Source: JARRNO01 sp037384885
Lineage (GTDB): Bacteria > Acidobacteriota > UBA4820 > DSQY01
Assembly (NCBI GenBank): GCA_037384885.1
Contig: JARRNO010000072.1
Location: 1 to 9,244, forward strand
Length of the DNA stretch: 9,244 nucleotides
Direction of reading: 5' to 3'
Shown: in pieces, positions 1 through 5,816 of the stretch
How positions within the stretch are numbered: the stretch's first letter is position 1
Layout of the letters: every line of letters begins with the position of its first letter
Position numbers and translations under genes: made by a program
Notes under the pieces: model-generated
Databases searched by the model: none
Seen by the model: the letters and a program-made list of their open reading frames with translations, nothing else
Told to the model about the DNA's origin: nothing

Positions 1-1490
1 GACGCGGTCCCGCTGAGGCTCTGCTTTAGGGCGCCTGCCGTGAATCCGACGCCTTTCACGTCCGCCTTGGCAAGTCCGGTTCCGTACAGGGTATCCTTGA
101 CCTTGGTGTTGGAAGAAAGCACCTTGTTGACATCGACGCCGCTCATTTCCGTCTTGACCGCGTACTGGATCGGAGTGCGATCCAGGTCCAGGGTAATCTC
201 GCCTTTTTCGGCGCCGCCGTAGGCCTTGAACGTCAGCGGCGAGAGTTTCAGAACCCCGGAAGCCAGGTTCAGCTTCGTCGAGACCTGTTCGATCTGAAGC
301 GTGGACAGGCGAAGCGCTTCGATTTCGGCGCTGCCCGTGGCCGAGAGCGGCCGCGGTCCAGAGGGGATGCGGATCGAAACCTTGAGTGGACACTTACCAG
401 AGATGGAGAGCCCGGGAATGGGCGCCATGCCGAAAAGCGCCTGCAGCGCCGGCAGATCCCTCGAATCGACGCTCGGCGATGCAAGATTGAGCGATGCGCC
501 GCCGCTTCCCGCCCGCCCGGATCCGGTAATATGCGTGTGAGGAAGGTCGGCCGAAACCGAGGTGATGTCCACGCCGCCCGTCGTCCATTTCAATCCAGAG
601 CGAATCGATCCGCTCACGGGAGTGATGGGACCGGTTGCCCTGGGGGCGCCGAATCCAGGCGAGCCGACCTGGTCGAGCTTCACGGACACGTCCGCCGCCA
701 GGTGATCCAAATCCGGGCCCTTGGCCTGCGTTTGGATCGACACCTTCCCCGAAACGGGAGCGATTCGCGCGAAAGACCAGAGCAGAGGCGCCAGCGTGGC
801 CGCCTTCACGCTCTTGAGGTTCGCCTCCATCGAGAGGCTGGGAGATTTCTTTGCGGAAAGAGACACCTGACCGCCGTCCTGGAGACTGCCCTGGAGCTTC
901 ACGTCAAGACCGCCCGCGGCTCCGAGATTCCATTCGGCGTCGATTCCCGATAGCGTCAGATCGAGAGGCCGGCCGCCCGGTGCGAGAAACTTTTCGTCCC
1001 GGTAGTGGATGCGCCCGTTCTTGATAAGCAGTTTTTGGATGACGGGCGCTTCGCCTCCGCTTTTCTTGGCGCCCCCGCCTTTCGCGGCGGGCAGAGTCAG
1101 CGGGAAGATCCACTTTCCATTTCGGTCCCGCCTGAAGGTAAGATCAGGCTTTTCAAGCTCGACGCTGCGAATGATCAAGTGCCGTCCCAGCAAGGGCAGA
1201 ATGGCCGGCTTGATCACCACGCGCTCGAGCGAAAGCGCGGGTTTTGACGGATCCCCCACCGCGACGCCCGTTGCATCCAGCGTGGGGAGAGGGAAAATGT
1301 GGAAGTCCATCCCGGCGATGTGCACGGGTTCTCCCGCCGCCGCCGTCAATTTCTGTTCCGCCAAGGTCCTCAGCTTTTCGGGCCGGGCGGCCCGCTTAAG
1401 GATAATAGCCCCCACACCCGTCAGAATGCAGCCGGCCACCAGGATGACCAGGCAGCCGATCCCCGTCCATGTTTTCCATGACTTTTTCAT
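1..1490 (-). CDS. AsmA family protein (partial, C-terminus beyond left edge)
   Basis: An uninterrupted reading frame of 496 codons runs from an ATG at 1490-1488 to the left edge, so the C-terminal part is missing. I checked the whole stretch for in-frame stops and found none. The N-terminus is a short basic stretch (MKKSWK) followed by one hydrophobic segment at about residues 8-31, a typical inner-membrane anchor. The rest is a long, soluble, beta-rich sequence with AsmA-style phrases: a G-x-P-V-x-I-x-G-M-D block near residue 55, 'SVELEKPDLTFRRDRNGKW' in the first third, and a late 'LKQSLSGTA' that resembles the start of the conserved C-terminal AsmA block. AsmA family proteins are large periplasmic, inner-membrane-anchored proteins linked to outer-membrane biogenesis and phospholipid transfer between membranes. 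The start overlaps the patatin stop (ATGA), with GGAG six bases upstream, so it is the last visible gene of a four-gene operon. The substrate cannot be read from the sequence. Confidence 0.85.
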   Translation of the reverse strand, partial: MKKSWKTWTGIGCLVILVAGCILTGVGAIILKRAARPEKLRTLAEQKLTAAAGEPVHIAGMDFHIFPLPTLDATGVAVGDPSKPALSLERVVIKPAILPLLGRHLIIRSVELEKPDLTFRRDRNGKWIFPLTLPAAKGGGAKKSGGEAPVIQKLLIKNGRIHYRDEKFLAPGGRPLDLTLSGIDAEWNLGAAGGLDVKLQGSLQDGGQVSLSAKKSPSLSMEANLKSVKAATLAPLLWSFARIAPVSGKVSIQTQAKGPDLDHLAADVSVKLDQVGSPGFGAPRATGPITPVSGSIRSGLKWTTGGVDITSVSADLPHTHITGSGRAGSGGASLNLASPSVDSRDLPALQALFGMAPIPGLSISGKCPLKVSIRIPSGPRPLSATGSAEIEALRLSTLQIEQVSTKLNLASGVLKLSPLTFKAYGGAEKGEITLDLDRTPIQYAVKTEMSGVDVNKVLSSNTKVKDTLYGTGLAKADVKGVGFTAGALKQSLSGTA

Positions 1491-2443
1491 CGCTCACTCC
1501 GAAAATCGAGTGTTCGCCGGCCCCTGCGGAGCGCCCGGAACGGCTGGCCCCATCGGGCCCGCGCGAGCACGCGTTTAATTTCGGGAATCGCCTTTCGGGC
1601 CGCTTCGGCCCCTTTGGGAATAATATCGGCGTAACTGGCGAAATCAGCCCAGTGAAATTCCGCTACCGACGGCCTGACGGCGACATCAGCCAACCTGAGC
1701 TCGCCGTTTTTGGCATGTTCGGCCAGAATGGCGTGGGCGCGCATGCTGATGGAGCTTCCGGTCTGGTTGAAGGAATCGGAATCCGCCAGGTCGCTGCTCA
1801 CATCGACGGCCAAGACGACGTCGGCGCCCAACTTGAGAGCGGCTTCCACGGGAACCTTACTCACAAACCCGCCGTCCACAAGTTCCATGTTGTCCCAGGT
1901 CACAGGTGGGAACACACCTGCAATGGCGCTGCTCGCTTGGACCGCCTTCCTCAAGGGACCCTTGGTGAGCACGACTTCTCGTCCCGACTTGAGATCCGTG
2001 GCAACGATGGCCAGCGGAAACCGGCACGCCTCGATCATGATGTCCGGTATGACCTGGTCGATATCCGATTCGAACTGCGTGGAGTCGATATAACTCGGAG
2101 TAAACAGCGTCGTCGCAAAAAAGAGGCCGAGCTTGTAGAAGCGCTTAACCGTGCTGATAAAGCCCTGTTCGTCCTGGTGAAGGGGCGACATGAGCTGGAG
2201 GTCCTTGAACTTGTCCTGCTTGAACTGAGGCGACTCTCCGAATTCTGCGATTCGTTCGGCGCACTCGGTGCAATTCGGGAGGGAGGCCTTCAGAGCCGCC
2301 ACGACTGCGCCCATGCTCGTGCCGGCCAAAAGGTGAATGGGGATGCCTTCTTCCTCGAAAACCTTCAAAACGCCGATGTGGGCCAGGCCTCTGGCGCCCC
2401 CTCCTCCGAGGACGACAGCAACTTTCGGTTCGAACAAGCTCAT
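1487..2443 (-). CDS. Patatin-like phospholipase (RssA/RssA-like family)
   Basis: A 318-residue serine acyl hydrolase of the patatin family. The oxyanion-hole loop GGGGARG is at residues 13-19. The nucleophile elbow GTSMG is at 41-45, with Ser43 as catalytic serine. The catalytic Asp of the Ser-Asp dyad is in DGG at 190-192, preceded by the family block 'AVQASSAIAGVFPPV' (167-181) and followed by 'VPVEAALKLGADVVLAVDVS'. No signal peptide or membrane segment is visible, so a cytoplasmic or peripheral membrane location is likely, as for the short bacterial RssA-type members. Such enzymes hydrolyse acyl esters of phospholipids or other lipids; the substrate here is unknown. The start codon overlaps the stop of the upstream ABC ATPase gene (ATGA), with AGGAAGGA eight bases before it, and its own stop overlaps the AsmA start. 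Pairing with an AsmA protein suggests a role in envelope lipid turnover (inference). Confidence 0.93.
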   Translation of the reverse strand: MSLFEPKVAVVLGGGGARGLAHIGVLKVFEEEGIPIHLLAGTSMGAVVAALKASLPNCTECAERIAEFGESPQFKQDKFKDLQLMSPLHQDEQGFISTVKRFYKLGLFFATTLFTPSYIDSTQFESDIDQVIPDIMIEACRFPLAIVATDLKSGREVVLTKGPLRKAVQASSAIAGVFPPVTWDNMELVDGGFVSKVPVEAALKLGADVVLAVDVSSDLADSDSFNQTGSSISMRAHAILAEHAKNGELRLADVAVRPSVAEFHWADFASYADIIPKGAEAARKAIPEIKRVLARARWGQPFRALRRGRRTLDFRSER

Positions 2444-3231
2444 GGATTTTGTCCTTCCTGAAGGGCCGGCGGGGGTAGGGCAGCGCCTCCCTCCTGTTCC
2501 TCCGTCAATGTGAGAAACACCTCTTCCAGGCTGCTATCCGGCTCGTGAGCCATCGACTGGAGCGCTTGGAAGGTTCCCTCGGCGATCAGGCGGCCTTCCT
2601 TCAGAATCCCGATGCGGTGGGCGACCGACTGCGCAACGTCCAGGGAGTGTGTGGACAGAAAGACGGCCGATCCCGCGGCGGCCATTTCCATGAAGAGCGC
2701 CTTCACGTCCCGTGCGGAGCGAGGGTCGAGTCCCACCATGGGTTCATCCACCAGGAGCAGCCTGGGTTCATGAAGCATGGCGCCGGTGAGAACGAGCTTT
2801 TGCCGCATTCCGTGGGAGAATCCCTCTATGAGATGGTGACGCCGTTCATCGAGGCGCAAGCGCTTGAGGAGAGACCGCGCAGGGTCCTCCCAGCCGCGCA
2901 GCCGCCTGGTGTCGGCCAGAAATTGCAGGTACTCCCATGCGGATAACTTTTCATAAAGGTAGGGCCGGTCCTGAATGTAGGCCATTTTCTTGCGGAACGC
3001 GGTCTTATCGGGCCCGGCCGGCAGCCCGCAGACTGTGATGGTCCCGGATTCCACGGACAAGAGCCCCGAGACGCTTCGAAGCGTCGTCGTCTTGCCGGCG
3101 CCGTTCGGTCCCAAAAAAGCGTATATTTCGCCTTCGCGGACCGAAAGGTCCAGCCCCGAAACCGCCTCGGTCTTTCCGTAGCGCTTCGTCAGAGCGCGGA
3201 TTTCGAGTGCAAGCGCGGGCGCCGGGTTCAT
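2440..3231 (-). CDS. ABC transporter ATP-binding protein (ABC-2/DrrA-EcsA-like), no adjacent permease
   Basis: A 263-residue nucleotide-binding subunit. The longer frame begins at 3330, but the ATG at 3231-3229 is chosen because it forms an ATGA overlap with the upstream ferredoxin stop, has GGAG six bases before it, and gives the expected short lead-in to the ABC domain. Motifs: Walker A GPNGAGKTT at 41-49, Q-loop glutamine at 87 (YIQDRP), signature FSHGMRQK at 138-145 (a variant of LSGGQ common in ABC-2 exporters), Walker B LLLVDEP at 158-164 with Glu163, D-loop GLDP, and switch His195 in STHS. The tail contains 'SLEEVFLTLTEE', typical of DrrA/YadG-like exporters, then a Pro/Gly-rich end. 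It should energise a membrane permease, yet none lies beside it: a ferredoxin gene is upstream and a patatin gene downstream. The transported substrate and the partner are unknown. Confidence 0.93.
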   Translation of the reverse strand: MNPAPALALEIRALTKRYGKTEAVSGLDLSVREGEIYAFLGPNGAGKTTTLRSVSGLLSVESGTITVCGLPAGPDKTAFRKKMAYIQDRPYLYEKLSAWEYLQFLADTRRLRGWEDPARSLLKRLRLDERRHHLIEGFSHGMRQKLVLTGAMLHEPRLLLVDEPMVGLDPRSARDVKALFMEMAAAGSAVFLSTHSLDVAQSVAHRIGILKEGRLIAEGTFQALQSMAHEPDSSLEEVFLTLTEEQEGGAALPPPALQEGQNP

Positions 3232-3851
3232 GCGGAACTCCCGGGAACGGGAGGATGCGCCTCCAGGGGGACGGGCGGCCGCCCCACCATGTGGATACTC
3301 TTGGGCTCGGTCGGGCAGACGCTGTAGCACAGGCCGCAGCCGGCGCAGCCCTCAGGGTGAACAAGAATGCCCCGCCCCGTGTCCAGTTCCAGGGCGGTCT
3401 TGCCGACCGGACAGATATCCACACAGGCCGTACACTTGGGTTCATGCGTTGACAGGCAGGTATCGGGATGGACGATCGCCAGGCCCATGGGTTCTTCTTC
3501 GCCGTCGGTTAACGCGTCTTCGGGACAGGCCTCCACGCACTTTCCGCAGAGGTCGCACGCCCCAAGTCCTAGGTCGATGACCGGCGTTCCCGTTCCCATC
3601 CTTGGGTCCTCCGCGCGGATAATGACCGCCGGGGGGCACACCTCGATACATTTGTCGCATCGCGTACAGGTCCGCAGGAAGGCCGGTTCCATGAGGGCGC
3701 CGGGAGGGCGGAGGAACGTGAAGGGCACACGTCTCGGGCGGGCGGCCCGGAAGGTCTTCGATGGTTCGAGAGTTGTGGCGGTCCCCCCGTTACGCGCGGC
3801 GTCGATCACATCCAAGAAAAGAACTTTTCGCAAAAAACTGCTTCTGTCCAT
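3228..3851 (-). CDS. NapF-like ferredoxin with four 4Fe-4S cluster motifs
   Basis: A 207-residue iron-sulfur protein with four cysteine quartets: C62/65/68/72, C99/102/105/109, C132/140/143/147 and C169/172/175/179. The third has the unusual C-x7-C-x2-C-x3-C spacing that I recall from NapF, and 'RPPGALMEPAFLRTCTRC' resembles the entry to the first cluster of NapF/NapG. NapF proteins are cytoplasmic electron-transfer or maturation partners of periplasmic nitrate reductase. No nap genes are visible here, so a general electron-transfer role is the safer call. Start choice: a GTG at 3857-3855 is also in frame, but AGAAGG lies one base from it and seven bases from the ATG at 3851-3849, so the ATG is preferred. 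The N-terminus (DRSSFLRK) recalls a Tat motif but lacks the twin arginines, and no export signal is evident. It is the first gene of the leftward operon, and its stop overlaps the ABC ATPase start. Confidence 0.85.
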   Translation of the reverse strand: MDRSSFLRKVLFLDVIDAARNGGTATTLEPSKTFRAARPRRVPFTFLRPPGALMEPAFLRTCTRCDKCIEVCPPAVIIRAEDPRMGTGTPVIDLGLGACDLCGKCVEACPEDALTDGEEEPMGLAIVHPDTCLSTHEPKCTACVDICPVGKTALELDTGRGILVHPEGCAGCGLCYSVCPTEPKSIHMVGRPPVPLEAHPPVPGSSA

Positions 3852-3902
3852 TACCACGCCTTCTTCATTCTACATTATAACCGAAGTGCGAAGGCGAAAG
3901 GA
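3840..3902 (-). promoter_or_regulatory. Probable promoter and ribosome site of the ferredoxin-ABC-patatin-AsmA operon
   Basis: On the minus strand a perfect TATAAT (forward 3874-3879) stands in an otherwise GC-rich region. A TCCTTT at forward 3897-3902, 17 bases upstream, is a poor match to a -35 box. Predicted transcription would start near 3867, giving a leader of about 16 bases that contains AGAAGG seven bases before the ATG at 3851. The -10 is convincing; the -35 is weak, so an activator or another sigma factor could be involved. Confidence 0.5.
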
Positions 3903-4015
3903 CCATCCTCCATGCCGCCCGAACGCCGACCTTGAAATGCGGCGTGGCGGGAATGCCCCGAAGGCGTTTGCCCCGGCGGGGGCGATTCCAGTACACTGCC
4001 AGACTGGAGGACGAC
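3852..4015. other. Divergent intergenic region between ferredoxin and exonuclease genes
   Basis: This 164-base gap separates two divergent transcription units. It holds the leftward TATAAT described separately. For the rightward gene only a weak candidate exists: TTGCCC at 3968-3973 and TACACT at 3992-3997 with an 18-base spacer, which would leave a very short leader. A GC hairpin (GCCCC 3970-3974, GGGGC 3979-3983, four-base loop) and a direct repeat of TGCCCCG (3954-3960 and 3969-3975) overlap that candidate. No T-tract follows the hairpin, so it is not a terminator. No small gene is supported here. Confidence 0.5.
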
Positions 4016-5095
4016 ATGAAAACCATCGTAGAACTCAGCGAAGGAGAAGAGTTCGAGGGCGTTTTGTGGCTGGTGAACGCGTCCGTGCGCCAGACCAAGA
4101 ACGGCGCACCCTACTGGGAAGGCACTTTCCAGGATGCGTCAAGCAGAAACTCCGCCAAGCTCTGGTACAGCGCCGGAGGACGCAAGGGCAGAGTCGCCGT
4201 CTTCGAGCCGGTTCTCCAGCCGGGCGGTCCGGTTCGAATCCGGGCCCGCGTGGATAGTTTCCAGGGGACGCCGCAGCTCCAGGTTGAGTCGGCCGAAAGC
4301 GTGGATCTGAAAGATGTGGATCCGGGAAGGTTCTCTCCTGTCAGCGCCCGGCCCCTTGAGGAAATGGTCGCCGAATTCGACGCCATGGCAGCCAGCATTC
4401 GTGACACAGATTACAAGCGGCTGCTCGAGGCATTCCGGGCCGATCCCGACTTGTTCGGCGCCTTTTCCCGCGCCCCCGCGGCCAAAACAATTCACCACGC
4501 CTGGGTTCACGGGCTCCTCGAACACACGCTTTCGCTGGCACGAGCCGCCAAGAGACTGGCGCCGAGCTATCCGTTTCTCGACTTGGACCTTGTCCTCATG
4601 GCTTGCGTCTTCCATGACGCCCAGAAGGCCGAGGAAATTTCCGCGCTCCCGGGCTTTGAATACACGGTTCGCGGAAAGCTTCTGGGGCACATCTACATGG
4701 GCGCCAGGCTCGTGGAAACCCTTTGTGCCGCTATCGGGGGAATTCCAGAGGAAAAGAAGCTGCAGCTCGTCCACCTGGTTCTGAGCCACCAGGGAGACCG
4801 GTCGGAAGGGTTTGGCTCGCCCGTTGACCCACAGACGCCGGAAGCTATTTTCTTTCACCACCTGGACAACCTGGACGCCAAAGTACAGCATTGCATGACC
4901 AGCCTCCAGAAGGCCGAAGAATCGGGTAGCGAAGACGATTTTATCGCGACGCGGGGCGCCGTCAGGCGCTCCTATTACAGGCGCCGTTTGAACGGTGGAC
5001 CCATTGGGAATTCAGAGGGGAACGACCGTTCGGTGGAAGACGACCATGGAAAACCGTTTGACGAGAACGCAGACTCCCAGCCCAGGCTCTGGTGA
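4016..5095 (+). CDS. YhaM-like 3'-5' exoribonuclease (OB-fold plus HD domain)
   Basis: A 359-residue protein matching the YhaM family, cytoplasmic metal-dependent 3'-5' exonucleases acting on RNA and sometimes DNA. Residues 1-95 form an OB-fold nucleic-acid-binding region ('ASVRQTKNGAPYWEGTFQDA', then 'VRIRARVDSFQGTPQLQVE'). The HD hydrolase domain spans about 120-325, with metal-ligand candidates H161 (HHAWVHG), H170 (LLEH), H200-D201 (FHDAQKAEE), H225 (LGHIYMG), H258 (LSHQG) and 'HHLDNLDAK' at 281-289. The usual HD-x-GK text is here HDAQK: lysine kept, glycine replaced. The ATG at 4016 is chosen over an upstream in-frame TTG (3932) because GGAGG precedes it by five bases and the OB domain begins at once. 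The last ~35 residues look unconserved and hydrophilic, and the gene's 3' end overlaps the TusA-like gene by 50 bases in another frame. Confidence 0.9.
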   Translation: MKTIVELSEGEEFEGVLWLVNASVRQTKNGAPYWEGTFQDASSRNSAKLWYSAGGRKGRVAVFEPVLQPGGPVRIRARVDSFQGTPQLQVESAESVDLKDVDPGRFSPVSARPLEEMVAEFDAMAASIRDTDYKRLLEAFRADPDLFGAFSRAPAAKTIHHAWVHGLLEHTLSLARAAKRLAPSYPFLDLDLVLMACVFHDAQKAEEISALPGFEYTVRGKLLGHIYMGARLVETLCAAIGGIPEEKKLQLVHLVLSHQGDRSEGFGSPVDPQTPEAIFFHHLDNLDAKVQHCMTSLQKAEESGSEDDFIATRGAVRRSYYRRRLNGGPIGNSEGNDRSVEDDHGKPFDENADSQPRLW

Positions 5096-5321
5096 CCGGT
5101 TGCTGGACGTGCGCGGGCTTCTCTGTCCTCAGCCGGTGGTGAGACTCTCCGCAGCCCTGAAGGAGGCGCCGGCCGGTGCTTTGCTGGAAATCCTTGCGGA
5201 CGACCAGGGGGTAAAGGCGGATTTTCCCGCCTTCTGTAAAGGTTCGGGTCACGAGTGGCTGGGCTTTCTTCAGGAGGGACGCGACGTCCGCAGCTTTATC
5301 CGCAAGAAATCCGCTTCATAA
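5046..5321 (+). CDS. TusA-family sulfurtransferase/sulfur carrier protein
   Basis: A 91-residue protein whose core (residues 18-88) fits the TusA/SirA/YedF fold. The signature 'LDVRGLLCPQPVVRL' contains the CPxP motif at 27-30, with Cys27 as the expected sulfur-carrying residue. It is followed by 'LLEILADDQGVKADFPAFCKGSGHEWLGF' in outline and a final FIRK strand. The family relays persulfide sulfur in tRNA thiolation, molybdenum-cofactor or dissimilatory sulfur pathways; the sequence alone does not say which. The ATG at 5046 has GGAAG six bases upstream. A GTG at 4995 in the same frame would add 17 residues with no family match. The start lies within the 3' end of the exonuclease gene, implying co-transcription and probably coupled translation. 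The N-terminal ~17 residues (polar, Thr/Ser/Pro) are an extension beyond the usual compact domain. Confidence 0.9.
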   Translation: MENRLTRTQTPSPGSGDRLLDVRGLLCPQPVVRLSAALKEAPAGALLEILADDQGVKADFPAFCKGSGHEWLGFLQEGRDVRSFIRKKSAS

Positions 5322-5324
5322 CCC

Positions 5325-5344
5325 TGTCAATAAGAGATTTGACA
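5325..5344. repeat. Perfect 6-base inverted repeat before the acetyltransferase ribosome site
   Basis: TGTCAA (5325-5330) and TTGACA (5339-5344) are exact reverse complements separated by eight bases (TAAGAGAT). The dyad sits between the tusA-like stop at 5321 and AAAGGAGG at 5345. It could be a regulator operator or a weak hairpin next to the ribosome site. Its length does not exclude chance. Confidence 0.4.
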
Positions 5345-5359
5345 AAAGGAGGAGCCCGC

Positions 5360-5800
5360 ATGGGTGACGATTCCATCCGGCTGCTGGGCAAAGAAGACAT
5401 TCCTGCGGTGCACGATCTCTGGCGGGCGGCGGGCCTCCCGTTCTTTGAAAAGGGCCGGGACGCCGTGCAGGTCATGGCCCGCGAAATGGATCATCCGGGG
5501 ACTTTTTTGGCCGGAATCGAGGACGGAAATCACCTCGCGGCGGTGGTGCTGGGGACCGACGACGGCCGGAAGGCCTGGATCAACCGGCTTGCGGTGCGTC
5601 CGTCACACCGCGGCCGGGGGCTGGCCCGGAAGCTGATACACTTCTGCGAAAAACAGTTCGCTGAAAGAGGTATCGGCATCATTTCGGCTCTGATCGAAGA
5701 AGACAATGCGCCGAGCCTGTCGCTTTTCCTGGACGAGTCGTACGAGTTGCACCGGGACATTCACTATCTGAGGAAAAAGGTCAACGGACCCGAGTGGTAA
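5360..5800 (+). CDS. GNAT family N-acetyltransferase
   Basis: A 146-residue single-domain GNAT acetyltransferase. Motif A, which binds acetyl-CoA pyrophosphate, is 'INRLAVRPSHRGRGLARKLI' (74-93), with the R-x-x-G-x-A pattern at R84-G87-A89. Motif B follows as 'ALIEEDNAPSLSLFLDESYE' (110-129), including the N-x-x-S-x-x-x-F element near N116. The N-terminal 'IRLLGKEDIPAVHDLW' is the standard first strand and helix. It transfers an acetyl group from acetyl-CoA to an amine acceptor not predictable here. The ATG at 5360 is preferred over an in-frame upstream start because a near-perfect AAAGGAGG (5345-5352) lies seven bases before it and the domain begins at once. It is co-directional with the two upstream genes and 38 bases from the TusA-like stop. 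Its stop is 16 bases from the convergent potassium channel gene. Confidence 0.92.
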   Translation: MGDDSIRLLGKEDIPAVHDLWRAAGLPFFEKGRDAVQVMAREMDHPGTFLAGIEDGNHLAAVVLGTDDGRKAWINRLAVRPSHRGRGLARKLIHFCEKQFAERGIGIISALIEEDNAPSLSLFLDESYELHRDIHYLRKKVNGPEW

Positions 5801-5816
5801 GGCGGCATGAGTGACT

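Noticed and set aside
1469..2461. Long open frame of 330 codons on the plus strand opposite the patatin gene
   Set aside because: It mirrors the GC-rich codon pattern of the patatin gene, has no recognisable motif or ribosome site, and the opposite strand carries a complete catalytic set.
2440..3330. Longer version of the first ABC ATPase starting at 3330
   Set aside because: The extra 33 residues are Arg/Pro-rich, overlap the ferredoxin coding region, and do not belong to the ABC domain; the ATG at 3231 has a ribosome site and an ATGA overlap.
3367..4257. 296-codon plus-strand frame across the ferredoxin gene, intergenic gap and exonuclease start
   Set aside because: It crosses two well-supported genes and has no coherent domain or ribosome site.
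4139..4891. 250-codon open frame on the minus strand opposite the exonuclease gene
   Set aside because: The plus strand encodes a clear OB/HD protein; the antisense product has no family features.
5339..5344. Perfect TTGACA as a -35 box for the acetyltransferase gene
   Set aside because: A matching -10 would fall at or after the start codon (about 5362), so it cannot drive the annotated gene; it is better seen as one arm of the inverted repeat.
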